A program made the position numbers and the translations under genes. The notes beneath the pieces are model-generated. The model was not told the DNA's origin. It saw only the letters and a list, made by a program, of their open reading frames with translations, and made no database searches. Below are positions 9,326 to 18,672 of a stretch of 64,000 nt of DNA, piece after piece. The stretch comes from Phycisphaerae bacterium (GTDB lineage: Bacteria; Planctomycetota; Phycisphaerae; UBA1845), in the NCBI GenBank assembly GCA_028289375.1, contig JANQQK010000060.1:1-64000 (forward strand), in the 5' to 3' direction. Position 1 is the first letter of the stretch; each line of letters starts with the position of its first letter.

Positions 9326-10264
9326 CTATTCGCTCGGCGTAACCTTGCGAAGCCCGTCTCTCTTGAGCATGGACTCAAGTTCGTCACGTGATGATGACTT
9401 CCGTGGTCTGTAGTGATAGTGCACGTATTCGCGTTCGAGGCTTTGGAGAGCCTTGGCGGGATGCAGTCCCGAATTACGGATCATGCATTCGAATTCGTTG
9501 GCCCACGATTCGTCGTCGGCGAGCAGATCGATGGTCTTGTGCTCGGTCAGCCGTAGGGTACTTCTCTCATTTCGCGCATAGACGGCCACCTCGACGAATC
9601 CATTTCGCAGGAGCTGATTTCGTCGTTCATCCAGATAGGCGACAAGATCGTCTCGTCTTGGGAAGTTTGGGGTGAGCCAGACATGGTCCGTACCGTGATC
9701 GTCATAGTCACCGCAGACTCTAATTTCGATGGCGTCTGCGGACGGAAGCCCTTCGATGAGTTCAAAAAAAAACGATTCGACTTGGCGACCATCGACAACG
9801 GCTGTGACCGAATATGTATCGTCGTACTGTCGGCGCTGATAGGCCTCGTGGATGTCGTCCGTATCGAAGCCATCACGTTGATGAAATGATGGGACGACGC
9901 CCGCCGGAAATCGAAATCCCTCATTGAATTCCTCGATCGGGTATGCGTGGATTGTCCCAACGCGGTAGACGCAACCGGGGACCATCTCAATGGCGTCGTC
10001 CGGGATATTGTCTTTGTCGCACCAGTCTGCATTGTCTGCGAATGCGGTTTTGCATTCGAGATCAGGCGAGGTTGCGATTTCGATTGCGCGATCGATCGCA
10101 AGGCCGAGACGATGTGTCTTGATCCAAAAGTCGATGAATGCGCCGCCGTCGCCAGTGTCGACATCCAGGCTAACGCGCGCAAGGTCTTCGCGAACCGGGG
10201 ACGGGCGGTGCCGCGATCGTTTCCCATCCTTCTTGACGGATGTTCTGATCTTCTTGCGAGCCAT
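9326..10264 (-). CDS. Hypothetical cytoplasmic protein
   Basis: A 312-residue acidic protein I do not recognise. It has no signal peptide or membrane segment. The first 20 residues are strongly basic (RKKIRTSVKKDGKRSRHR), then comes a region rich in Asp, Tyr and aromatic residues with two Cys (ADWCDKDN, VPGCVYRV). The ATG at 10264 is preferred to the GTG at 10276. The gene is somewhat AT-richer than its flanks and sits between ndk and the AsmA-like gene, both common genes, so it may be a strain-variable insertion. Confidence 0.6.
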   Translation of the reverse strand: MARKKIRTSVKKDGKRSRHRPSPVREDLARVSLDVDTGDGGAFIDFWIKTHRLGLAIDRAIEIATSPDLECKTAFADNADWCDKDNIPDDAIEMVPGCVYRVGTIHAYPIEEFNEGFRFPAGVVPSFHQRDGFDTDDIHEAYQRRQYDDTYSVTAVVDGRQVESFFFELIEGLPSADAIEIRVCGDYDDHGTDHVWLTPNFPRRDDLVAYLDERRNQLLRNGFVEVAVYARNERSTLRLTEHKTIDLLADDESWANEFECMIRNSGLHPAKALQSLEREYVHYHYRPRKSSSRDELESMLKRDGLRKVTPSE

Positions 10265-10324
10265 CACGTTGTCCACCGACGCCGCAGGCCTGTAGCCGAG
10301 AATAGACGCCGAACGATCTGCGTC

Positions 10325-10786
10325 CTAATTCTCACCCGGCTTGAAGATCCAGCCTTCGGCGGCGGTTGAGTAGTTGAGCAGTTCGTCGGATTTGAAGTAG
10401 AGGGCGATTTCGGTCTCAGCCGACTCGGGGGCGTCGCTGCCGTGGATGAGATTGAACGTCTTGGACGCACCGAAGTCGCCGCGGACGGTGCCGGGTTCGG
10501 CGTCAAAGCCAAACGTCGCGCCCATCAGCTTGCGGGCGATGCTGATCACGTTCACGCCCGACAGCACCATCACGACGACCGGACCGCTCGTGATGTACTC
10601 GATGAGGCCTGGGTAGAACGGCTTGCCCTGGTGTGGTGCGTAGTGCTTCTCAGCCAGCTCTTTGCTGATGTGCATGAGCTTCATGCCGGCGATGTTGAGG
10701 CCTTTGTCCTCAAATCGCTGAACAACGCGTCCGATGAGGCCTCGCTGAATGCAGTCGGGCTTGAGGATGATGAGTGTCTTTTCCAT
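10325..10786 (-). CDS. ndk: Nucleoside diphosphate kinase
   Basis: Transfers the gamma phosphate of ATP to nucleoside diphosphates through a phosphohistidine. The 153-residue product begins MEKTLIILKPDCIQRGLIG and carries the active-site signature NLIHGSDAPESAE with H115 as phosphoacceptor. The ATG at 10786 is preceded by AAAGGA; the frame upstream to 10825 is not part of the family. The C terminus is about 10 residues longer than in short bacterial NDKs. It looks monocistronic; 60 bp separate its stop from the start of the hypothetical gene. Confidence 0.97.
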   Translation of the reverse strand: MEKTLIILKPDCIQRGLIGRVVQRFEDKGLNIAGMKLMHISKELAEKHYAPHQGKPFYPGLIEYITSGPVVVMVLSGVNVISIARKLMGATFGFDAEPGTVRGDFGASKTFNLIHGSDAPESAETEIALYFKSDELLNYSTAAEGWIFKPGEN

Positions 10787-10979
10787 GGTGTTGTCCTTTG
10801 GTGTTGAATGTTCCCGATGTCCCACGACGCCGTCCGATCGCCTGCCGCTCCCACGTGACAGGCGTCGCCGAAGGGCGTCTGACGGCGGAGGTGGTACACG
10901 AAAAATGGAACGCGTTCAAGTTCGGCACGTCCGAGGCTTTGCAGCGTCATCAAGCAGAAATTGACCGCGGGCAGCCGGG

Positions 10980-11009
10980 TTGAATTCTGAAGAATGCTTC
11001 GAATAGAAT
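10980..11009 (+). promoter_or_regulatory. Possible sigma70-type promoter of the propeller protein gene
   Basis: TTGAAT (10980-10985) and TAGAAT (11004-11009) are separated by 18 bases and lie 47 bases before the ATG at 11056. A short dyad (GAAGAATGCTTC) sits in the spacer. Each box matches four or five of six consensus positions, so this is a moderate prediction. The remaining gap back to ndk holds nothing else that I can name. Confidence 0.4.
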
Positions 11010-11055
11010 GAAGCCCGTCGAATTCCAAAGCTCATTTCGTTGAGGGAAATCAGAT

Positions 11056-13569
11056 ATGCAAGGTTCCTTCAGGGCTGCTTGCGTGACACTACTTGTCATC
11101 CTTGCGGTTGGCGAGGCAGATGCGCAGACCCGACTTGTCGGAACCACCACCCGATTCTTTCTGGAAATCGACGTGTCCACGGGAGAAACAACGCGTGTCT
11201 CAGGCGTCAACCTGTTGGGATATCAGAGCATCTCCGGATTGACAGTTGACCCTGAAACAGGCGACCTGTTTGGCATTGATGGCGAGACGGACGAGCTGCT
11301 CAGAATCGACGCCGCGACAGGCGATGCTGTGGTTCTTGGTGGAAGCGGGTTCGAGTCAGATGGCGGGCTGGCCTATGACACCGCTACGGACACCTTGTTC
11401 TGGAATTCGAGACTTGAACATCTCATCGTGAAGCTTGACTTGTTGACCGGTACGTCAACTACATTGGATTTGCCCGCAACTCCTGATATTCGTGGGATGG
11501 CCTTTCGTCCGAGCCGAAACACACTCTATGGTAATGACGAGTTTGGTGATCTTTATACCATCAATACGACTACTGGTGATTTGACGTTCGTCGGTAGTCA
11601 CGGATTGGAACTCGATGAGCGCTTGTCCGGGCTGGCCTACGATTCAGTAAGGGATCAGTTGTACAGTATCAAGAACGATACACTTGAGCTCTATGCGATC
11701 GATCCTCAAATGGGCTCAGCGGCGTTGCTGGGCAGCGTTGCCGGTAGGCCTATATCTGGGCTCGGATTTGACCCGATCGCGGACCGTCTCTACGGCATGC
11801 AAGGATTCACTCGACTGATCTCTATCGATCCAACGACTTTGGAGAGTTTGATGATTGGCTCGTTGGGCATATTCGCCCAATGGGGGTTCGCCTACGATGG
11901 TGGCTCTGACACTTTCTTTGCGACCGGTGGTGATTCACTGTTTCGCGTGGACGTGACGAACGGAACCGCCGTTTTCGTCGGTGCTTTGGGATTCCGCCAG
12001 GTTTTCGGCCTCGCGATCGATGAATCGACCGGCACGTTCTATGGTGTCGATCTAGAAACGGCACAGCTCATCACGATCGACCCTCTGACTGGTAGTGGGG
12101 TCGCAGTTGGCCCGATCGGATTCGACGGCGTGCTCTCGTTGGTATTTGATCGAGATACTCAATCGCTCTACGCAGTGGATCTGTCCACGAATTCCTTGAT
12201 CGAGATCGACATAATGTCGGGCGCGGGCAGCCTGATTGGCCCTATTGGCGTGAACGGAATCAGATCGCTCGCACTGGACTCTTCTGGTGCGCTATTCGGC
12301 TTGGGGTTGGGCGGTGGTGTCGTTGGCAGTCAACTGGTAACTATTGATCGATCCAGTGGTATGGGGGCCTTGGTCGGGCCTACGGGATACAGTCTGAATG
12401 GACTCGAATTTGATCAGAGCCGCGGTTCGCTCCTTGGCATGGGGCAATCTGTGGTCACGATCGACCCAGAAACCGGTGCAGGATCCTCGATTGGCACCTT
12501 GGGGACGCGGGGAATCGTGGGTCTCGGATTCGACCCTCTTGCGGGAACGCTTCATGGGCTGGACATGGCCTTCGCGGGTCTTAAGACTGTCAATCCACTG
12601 ACCGGCGAGACCCAGTTCAATGGGACGATCGGGGGCGGTGGCCCCGTGAGTGGGAGTAGTCTTTCGTACGATGTGCACGATGGTGTGCTCTACGCGGTCG
12701 ATTCACTCCTTGATCGACTCTATCGGATCGTCCCCGAGACGGGCATTGGAACACTCATCAGTGGTCCTCTGGGTTTTAGCGGGGTTGAGTGTATTGCATC
12801 AGATCGCGAAACTGGTGTGTTGTACGGCGTCGATGTTGAGACAGACCAGCTCATTACCATCAACAAGAACAGCGGCATTGGAGCAGTTGTTGGCCCGGTT
12901 GGTTTCGATGATGTCCGTTCCATGGATTATGATCCGGAGACGGGCCAGTTGTATGCGTTCGATTTTGCGACAGATCAACTCATCTCCATCGATCCGATGA
13001 CAGGTGCGGGCACGGCCATTGGCCCCAGTGGGTATATCAACATCCAGGCGTTAGCGTTTGTCAGTCCACCGCCCGTTTGCGGAAACGGTATCCTGGACTT
13101 CGGCGAGGAATGCGACGACGGATCGGGCAATGCAGACGTGGCCGATGCGTGTCGGACGGATTGCACGTTGCCGACATGCGGTGATGCGATTGTCGACACA
13201 GGCGAGCAGTGTGACGATGGCTTGCTCAATGCCGAAGTGGCCGATGCCTGCCGAACGAATTGTCGATTGCCGGTATGCGGGGATGGGATCGTCGACTTCG
13301 AGGAAGCGTGCGACGAAATGGGTGAGACGATCGAGTGCGACGATGACTGCACCGTGCCGGTTTGCGGAGATGGCAATGTCAATCAGGCAGCCGGCGAAGA
13401 GTGCGACGACGGCAATACAACGGACGGCGACGGTTGTGCGGCCAACTGCGGCCTCGACGCGGCCGCCCCGATCCCAGCCCTTGGCGGCGCGGGCATGGCG
13501 TTGCTCATTGGCGTACTCGCGGTTCTTCTCGTCGCACAGGTTCGCCGATCAGGCGTGCAGCACTTCTGA
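11056..13569 (+). CDS. Exported beta-propeller protein with Cys-rich repeats and PIPALG-type C-terminal anchor
   Basis: An 837-residue secreted protein. A signal peptide (ending GEADA) is followed by about 13-14 repeats of 45 residues, each like GVDLETAQLITIDPLTGSG with a following VGPIGF strand; these should form one or two beta-propellers. Residues about 673-815 hold four Myxococcus-type Cys-rich repeats (CGNGILDFGEECDDG and variants). The C terminus is PIPALGGAGMALLIGV, a hydrophobic helix and an RR end, which resembles the IPTL-CTERM class of tripartite sorting signals. A GAGGGA sits before the ATG. The gene is AT-richer than the housekeeping genes around it. Surface display is likely; binding partners are unknown. 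Confidence 0.8.
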   Translation: MQGSFRAACVTLLVILAVGEADAQTRLVGTTTRFFLEIDVSTGETTRVSGVNLLGYQSISGLTVDPETGDLFGIDGETDELLRIDAATGDAVVLGGSGFESDGGLAYDTATDTLFWNSRLEHLIVKLDLLTGTSTTLDLPATPDIRGMAFRPSRNTLYGNDEFGDLYTINTTTGDLTFVGSHGLELDERLSGLAYDSVRDQLYSIKNDTLELYAIDPQMGSAALLGSVAGRPISGLGFDPIADRLYGMQGFTRLISIDPTTLESLMIGSLGIFAQWGFAYDGGSDTFFATGGDSLFRVDVTNGTAVFVGALGFRQVFGLAIDESTGTFYGVDLETAQLITIDPLTGSGVAVGPIGFDGVLSLVFDRDTQSLYAVDLSTNSLIEIDIMSGAGSLIGPIGVNGIRSLALDSSGALFGLGLGGGVVGSQLVTIDRSSGMGALVGPTGYSLNGLEFDQSRGSLLGMGQSVVTIDPETGAGSSIGTLGTRGIVGLGFDPLAGTLHGLDMAFAGLKTVNPLTGETQFNGTIGGGGPVSGSSLSYDVHDGVLYAVDSLLDRLYRIVPETGIGTLISGPLGFSGVECIASDRETGVLYGVDVETDQLITINKNSGIGAVVGPVGFDDVRSMDYDPETGQLYAFDFATDQLISIDPMTGAGTAIGPSGYINIQALAFVSPPPVCGNGILDFGEECDDGSGNADVADACRTDCTLPTCGDAIVDTGEQCDDGLLNAEVADACRTNCRLPVCGDGIVDFEEACDEMGETIECDDDCTVPVCGDGNVNQAAGEECDDGNTTDGDGCAANCGLDAAAPIPALGGAGMALLIGVLAVLLVAQVRRSGVQHF

Positions 13570-13590
13570 TTCAGATCGGGAGCATTACAC

Positions 13591-14163
13591 TTAGAACACT
13601 TCGTTCAGCGCGAGGAGTTCCTTCACGCCGTGGGGGTGGTGTTCCAGTTCGATGTTGAGATCGCGGAAGGGGATGTCGGGCGAGGGGACCCGATGGTCGG
13701 GCCAATGCTCCGACAGGATCGCGGCGATGTCGGCAACCTGGGTGACCGAGGTAGTCCGGTCGGTCGGAATGGCCACCGGAGCACGGTTTGGCCAATTCTG
13801 ATAGCGTCTGAAGGCAGACCGCAGAAACCGAACGTCGACCGTCCTGGTGTTCTCCGGCAGTGGCGGGCCGGCTGACTCGAGCTTGCGACCTTCGAAGCGG
13901 AATGACCGCACGCCGCGATCGGTGAACACTGTCTGAAGCGTCTGATTCTGGGCCAGTCGATGCTCGATGGCGACGATCGGCGGCAGCAGATTCTCCGCAT
14001 CCTCCGCCACCCACCATGCGACGTTCCGATCAGGATTCTGCGGCAGCGACGGTTGAATGCGAAATGGCTGTGCACAGCCCGCCAGCAACGTGATGACCGG
14101 CAGCATCGCCAGAATGCGCGAACACCCGTGCGCCGAATTCGCCAACGACCCATGCCTTGTCAT
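13591..14163 (-). CDS. Small predicted lipoprotein coupled to ffh
   Basis: A 190-residue protein with a signal peptide and lipobox LLAGC near residue 30, then a soluble domain I do not recognise (AWWVAEDAENLLPPIVAIEHRL, TVDVRFLRSAFRRYQNW). Its ATG overlaps the ffh stop (ATGA), so translation is coupled to ffh. An internal start at the second Met (about residue 20, LPVITLLAGC) would still give a lipoprotein. Being coupled to the SRP GTPase does not prove a role in secretion. The stop lies 21 bp from the convergent propeller gene. Confidence 0.75.
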   Translation of the reverse strand: MTRHGSLANSAHGCSRILAMLPVITLLAGCAQPFRIQPSLPQNPDRNVAWWVAEDAENLLPPIVAIEHRLAQNQTLQTVFTDRGVRSFRFEGRKLESAGPPLPENTRTVDVRFLRSAFRRYQNWPNRAPVAIPTDRTTSVTQVADIAAILSEHWPDHRVPSPDIPFRDLNIELEHHPHGVKELLALNEVF

Positions 14164-15593
14164 CGGCGCTTCCGCTTCTTGCGTTTGTCTTTCTTGCTGA
14201 GCGTGCGCTTGGTGGCCGACGTCTTGGTTTTGAACTTGGGCATCATTCCGCCAGCCGCACCCATTTTGGAGAGCTGTGTGCCGAACTTCATCCGCTGCAT
14301 GAAGTTCATCCCCGACATCATCTTCATGGCGTCGCGCATTTGATCGAACGACTTGACCAGCCCGCCGACGTCTTTGGGATCGGTGCCGCTTCCGCGTGCG
14401 ATGCGGCGACGTCGTGACGCGTCGATGATGGACGGGTTCTGCCGCTCTTTTTTCGACATCGACAGCACCATGGCTTCCATGCGGCCCAACTCACTGTCGT
14501 CGACATCCATCCCGGCGGCCATGTCACCCATCCCCGGGATCTTCTTGATGAGGTCCTTCATCGACCCCATCTTCTTCATCTTGCGAAGGTGACCGAGAAA
14601 GTCGTCAAGGTCGAACTTGCCGCTGGCCATCTTCTTCTCGACCTTGGCGGCTTCGTCGGCGTCAAACTGTTCCTGCGCCTGTTCGACGAGCGACAGAACG
14701 TCACCCATGCCCAGAATGCGACCGGCGATGCGATCGGGGTGGAACGGCTCGATCTGTTCGAGCTTTTCACCGACACCCATGAACTTGATCGGTTTGCCGG
14801 TGATCTTCTTGGCTGACAGGGCAGCGCCACCGCGCGTGTCGGAGTCGAATTTGGTAAGGATCAGGCCATCGAGTTCGAGGCGCTCGTTGAACGCCTTGGC
14901 AGTTGCGACCGCATCCTGGCCGGTCATGGCGTCCAGGACGAGGAAGACCTGATGTGGCGAGGTCACGTCCGAGATCTTGGCAACCTCTGCCATCAGTTCA
15001 TCGTCGATGGCCAGTCGACCGGCGGTGTCGAGAATCACCACGTCACGATCGGTCTTCTTGGCATGCTTGAGGCCGTTGCGACAGACCTTGACGGCATTTT
15101 CATGCCCACGTTCGGTGTAGACAGGCACGCCAACCTGTCCGCCGACAACCTCAAGTTGGTCGATAGCGGCGGGGCGTTTCAGGTCTGCCGCGACGAGCAG
15201 GGGGCGCTTGGCTTGATTGAGAATCATCCGCGCCAGTTTGCCGCACGTGGTCGTCTTGCCCGAACCCTGAAGGCCGGCCATCAGAATGACGGTTGGCCCT
15301 GGTGAGACATATGGAATCCGCGGGTCGACGGGGCCCATGAGCTGGACAAGCTCGTCATGGACGATCTTGATGATGACCTGATCGGGCTTGAGCGTATTGA
15401 TGACGTCGGCGCCGATCGCCTTCTCGCGGACCGTGTTGCAGAACTCGGTTGCGACTTCGACGTTGACGTCGGCCTCAAGCAGGGCGGTCCGCACCTCGCG
15501 CATCGCGTCGCGGATGTTGTCCTCGGTGATCTTCCCGCGACCCCTCAGGCCGGAAAAGACGTTACTGAATTTCTCACTCAGGCTGTCAAACAT
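14160..15593 (-). CDS. ffh: Signal recognition particle protein
   Basis: SRP54 GTPase that binds signal sequences and 4.5S RNA and delivers ribosomes to FtsY at the membrane. The 477-residue protein has the N helical domain, the G domain with P-loop GLQGSGKTT (107-115), DTAGRL and TKFDSDTRGGAALS, and the Met-rich M domain with MEAMVLSMSKKERQNP and RRRRIARGSG. The tail is very basic (KKDKRKKRKRR) and longer than in E. coli. Start ATG at 15593. The downstream lipoprotein gene overlaps by four bases. No SRP RNA was recognised in the window. Confidence 0.97.
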   Translation of the reverse strand: MFDSLSEKFSNVFSGLRGRGKITEDNIRDAMREVRTALLEADVNVEVATEFCNTVREKAIGADVINTLKPDQVIIKIVHDELVQLMGPVDPRIPYVSPGPTVILMAGLQGSGKTTTCGKLARMILNQAKRPLLVAADLKRPAAIDQLEVVGGQVGVPVYTERGHENAVKVCRNGLKHAKKTDRDVVILDTAGRLAIDDELMAEVAKISDVTSPHQVFLVLDAMTGQDAVATAKAFNERLELDGLILTKFDSDTRGGAALSAKKITGKPIKFMGVGEKLEQIEPFHPDRIAGRILGMGDVLSLVEQAQEQFDADEAAKVEKKMASGKFDLDDFLGHLRKMKKMGSMKDLIKKIPGMGDMAAGMDVDDSELGRMEAMVLSMSKKERQNPSIIDASRRRRIARGSGTDPKDVGGLVKSFDQMRDAMKMMSGMNFMQRMKFGTQLSKMGAAGGMMPKFKTKTSATKRTLSKKDKRKKRKRR

Positions 15594-15695
15594 GGCGGTT
15601 CATCCCTGGAATCAATAGGCACACGTTGTACTTATGGCACGGGGATGGGTCAACTCCGGACGGAGCTGATACGGATGTGGCCGACGCGAACCGGA

Positions 15696-18104
15696 TCAGT
15701 CTGATGTCAAAGCCATTGGCGAGGCGGGTTGGTCTTTGATCTGATCGAGAACTGCCTCCACAAGGCGATGTCGGTCGATTGGCTTGGTCAGGTATTCGTT
15801 GCACCCGGCATCGATGCACCGGCTGCGGTCCTTCGAGGACGCATGGGCCGTCAGTGCGATGATGGGAATGTTGCAGCCTTGTTCCCGGAGCTTGCGACAG
15901 GCTGTGTAGCCGTCCATCTCGGGCATCTGCATGTCGCTCAGGAAGACGTCAAATGCGTTGGTATCTGCTTCGCGAGATATGGCGTCGATTGCCAGTACCC
16001 CGTTCTCGACGACCAGCACGTTGGCGCCGGCTTTGGAGAGGATGTGTCGGATCAGTCGCTGATTGTCTGGCCCATCTTCTGCAACGAGGATTTTTAAACC
16101 GCGGAGTTGATCTTGCTTCTGGGCTGCGACTTGGACGGTCGCAGGGTCTGGTAAGTCGGGCACTGAGACCAACTTCTCGCATTCGGTCGGTGAGACAGGC
16201 AGCGCCAACCTGAACGTGCTTCCATCCCCGACGCGGGATTCCACCAGGCGCAGATCGCCGGAGAGGAGTTCGGCCCATTTCTTGCTAATGGCCAGCCCGA
16301 TTCCGACACCACCATTTCGTCTGGTCATGGTGTCGTCGACCTGGCTGAATGCCTCGAACAGCGTATCGATTCGGTCGCTTGGTATCCCAGAGCCTGAATC
16401 CTTAACGTCGAAGTGTAGTTCTCGGACATCCTGATTGCGCATGAAGGAGACGCGCAGCTCAACGTCTCCTTCTTGCGTGAATTTGATCGCGTTGTTGACC
16501 AGCATGCTGATGACTTGCCTGATGCGTCCCGGGTCCGATCTGATGACCTCGGGAATCTTCGTCGTTGCGTGGCATTTGAACTCAAGACCCGCCTGCCGAA
16601 CAGACGAACTCGCCGATTGGGCGATACCGACGAACAGGTTCGACGTCCGAATCTCCACAACGCTGCAATGCATCGTGTCCATTCGCATTTGGGAGACTTC
16701 CAGCAGATCTTCAATCAGATTCGTCAACCGCTTCGAATTGCGACGAATTGTGTCGATGTTCTCTTTTATCGGAATGTTGTTACCGACATCAAGGTCCGAG
16801 AGCGATTCCGCGAATCCAACGACCGCTGTCAGTGGTGTGCGGATCTCGTGGCTGATGTTGGCGATGAATTGTGACTTGGTCTCCTCAGCCTGCTTCACTT
16901 TCGTCAGGTCGCGAACGATCCCGGTGAACCACGGGCGTTCGACGCCAGGTATGTCGACTTTCGCCACCTTGACTTCGCACGGAAACTCGGTTCCATCTTT
17001 TCGCAATGCACGCAGTTCGCGCGTGTCGCCGACAAGCGATTCGCGTCCGAACTGACGATAGGCATCCATCGCCTGTTCCTGGGCTGCACGATGAGACTCA
17101 GGGATGATGATGTGAATACTCTGGCCGATGATTTCGTGTGGTTTCCAGCCGAACACGGTTTCCACCGAATCGCTGACGGATTGGATGATGCCGTCTGCGT
17201 CCACCGAGATCATCGGATCGATGGATGCCGCCATAATGGCGCTTTGGCGTTCCTGGGTTGCCAGAAGGGCCGCCTCGTCACGTTTGCGTGACGTGACGTC
17301 TCGTATCGTGCCGGTGAACCAAGGCTCTTTCTGGCCTGGAACATCCACGCGCGACACGTTGATCTCGCACGGAAAGATATTTCCGTCTTTCCGCATCGCC
17401 TGAAACTCGCGCGTTTGCCCCAGAATCCGCGATGCGCCAGTGCGACGATAAGCCTCGAGGTACCGGTCGTGTTCCGAGCGGTAGGGATCTGGCATCAGCA
17501 TCTTGATATTCTGCCCGACAACTTCGCCTGGCTTCCACCCAAACACCCGTTCGATCGAGTTGCTTGCCGACTGAATGATGCCTTGCACGTTGATGGTGAT
17601 CATCGGGTCGAGCGACGCAGCCATCACGGCGGCCTGCCGCGCTTGTGTTGCCCAGAGAACGGCTTCGGCGCGTTTCCGTTCGGTGATGTCGCGAATGATT
17701 CCCGTGAACCACGGAAAGTCACCGTCCGGACGATCGACGCGAGCCACCCGGATTTCGCACGGGAACAGACTTCCGTCCTTACGCTGTGCGTGAAACTCGC
17801 GCGTGACGCCCAGGATTCGCGATGCACCGGTATCACGATAACGCTGAAGATAGCCGTCATGCTCGCTGCGATATGGCTCGGGCATGAGCAGTTTGATATT
17901 CTGGCCGATGACCTCTTCGGACTTCCATCCGAACACGCGCTCGATCGAAATGCTGCAGGTCATGATCGTCCCGAGATGATCAATGGTGAGCAATGGATCC
18001 AGCGATGCCGAAGACACCGCGGACCACGTAGCGGCATCGATCGTTGGAGCGTCGGATGTGCCAGGGTTTGGCGTCGGTTGCGTGCAATCGTTTCCTGCAG
18101 CCAT
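15696..18104 (-). CDS. Hybrid sensor histidine kinase with three PAS domains, two of FixL type
   Basis: An 802-residue cytoplasmic hybrid kinase without membrane segments. Three PAS/PAC units repeat with an exact period of 130 residues (cores about 30-145, 160-275, 290-405). They are followed by HisKA (IANISHEIRTPL, phospho-acceptor H419), HATPase (NNAIKFTQEG, DSGSGIP, GVGIGLAI) and a C-terminal receiver (FLSDMQMPEMDG). PAS1 and PAS2 contain H82 and H212 in YRSEHD, each 20 residues before an Arg (R102, R232), exactly like the haem-binding H200 and R220 of Bradyrhizobium FixL; PAS3 has Gln in place of His. Oxygen or another gas may thus be the signal. No partner phosphotransfer protein or regulator is adjacent. 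The start ATG at 18104 has no strong ribosome binding site. Confidence 0.92.
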   Translation of the reverse strand: MAAGNDCTQPTPNPGTSDAPTIDAATWSAVSSASLDPLLTIDHLGTIMTCSISIERVFGWKSEEVIGQNIKLLMPEPYRSEHDGYLQRYRDTGASRILGVTREFHAQRKDGSLFPCEIRVARVDRPDGDFPWFTGIIRDITERKRAEAVLWATQARQAAVMAASLDPMITINVQGIIQSASNSIERVFGWKPGEVVGQNIKMLMPDPYRSEHDRYLEAYRRTGASRILGQTREFQAMRKDGNIFPCEINVSRVDVPGQKEPWFTGTIRDVTSRKRDEAALLATQERQSAIMAASIDPMISVDADGIIQSVSDSVETVFGWKPHEIIGQSIHIIIPESHRAAQEQAMDAYRQFGRESLVGDTRELRALRKDGTEFPCEVKVAKVDIPGVERPWFTGIVRDLTKVKQAEETKSQFIANISHEIRTPLTAVVGFAESLSDLDVGNNIPIKENIDTIRRNSKRLTNLIEDLLEVSQMRMDTMHCSVVEIRTSNLFVGIAQSASSSVRQAGLEFKCHATTKIPEVIRSDPGRIRQVISMLVNNAIKFTQEGDVELRVSFMRNQDVRELHFDVKDSGSGIPSDRIDTLFEAFSQVDDTMTRRNGGVGIGLAISKKWAELLSGDLRLVESRVGDGSTFRLALPVSPTECEKLVSVPDLPDPATVQVAAQKQDQLRGLKILVAEDGPDNQRLIRHILSKAGANVLVVENGVLAIDAISREADTNAFDVFLSDMQMPEMDGYTACRKLREQGCNIPIIALTAHASSKDRSRCIDAGCNEYLTKPIDRHRLVEAVLDQIKDQPASPMALTSD

Positions 18105-18222
18105 TGCCGATGTATCGGACCGCCCGGCCCGGAGCTTTGGGGGTTTTTGTTAGCGCCGGGAATCGGGGCGTGGCGGGACGTAGGGGCCGATAAAGTCGAT
18201 CGAAACGTGCGATGGCGTCAGC

Positions 18223-18642
18223 ATGGGGTGCTTGCCTGATTCGTCCGTCAGCTTCATGATGCCTCGAATGGGAACGGTTGATCCAACCGGTGTCCACTGC
18301 CTGCTGGAAATGCACGAATGTTCGCCGACGCTTCTGGCCGACGAGTGTTTCGTGAATCATTGTCTGCGCAGGGCGGTGGAGGCGGGTTTTGCGACCTTGA
18401 TCAAACGCGTCTCCCACGCCTTCACGCCACACGGCGTCACCGCCATTGCCCTCATCGCCGAATCCCACGTCTCGATCCACACGTGGCCCGAATGTGGATA
18501 CGTCGCAGCCGACGCGTTCACCTGCGGCGATCGTGCCAACGCCGAGAACGCCTGCCGCCGACTGGTCGAACTGTTCGAGCCTGGGCATCACGAAATGAAG
18601 ACGATCTTGCGCGGCCAATCAGTCCCCACAACCGCTTCCTGA
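18223..18642 (+). CDS. speD: S-adenosylmethionine decarboxylase proenzyme
   Basis: Makes decarboxylated AdoMet for spermidine synthesis. The 139-residue product fits the small class-1B bacterial form. The self-cleavage site is the AESHVSIHTWPE segment, where the Ser becomes the pyruvoyl group, followed by the catalytic CGYVAADAFTCGD. The ATG at 18223 is the first; family alignment fits better with an ATG at 18256 or 18268 (GTVDPTGVHCLLEM), and no clear ribosome binding site decides between them. It is transcribed away from the histidine kinase and converges with the membrane protein gene. No spermidine synthase gene is nearby. Confidence 0.92.
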   Translation: MGCLPDSSVSFMMPRMGTVDPTGVHCLLEMHECSPTLLADECFVNHCLRRAVEAGFATLIKRVSHAFTPHGVTAIALIAESHVSIHTWPECGYVAADAFTCGDRANAENACRRLVELFEPGHHEMKTILRGQSVPTTAS

Positions 18643-18672
18643 ATTGCGGTAAGACACTGCTCAGCGGCAGCG

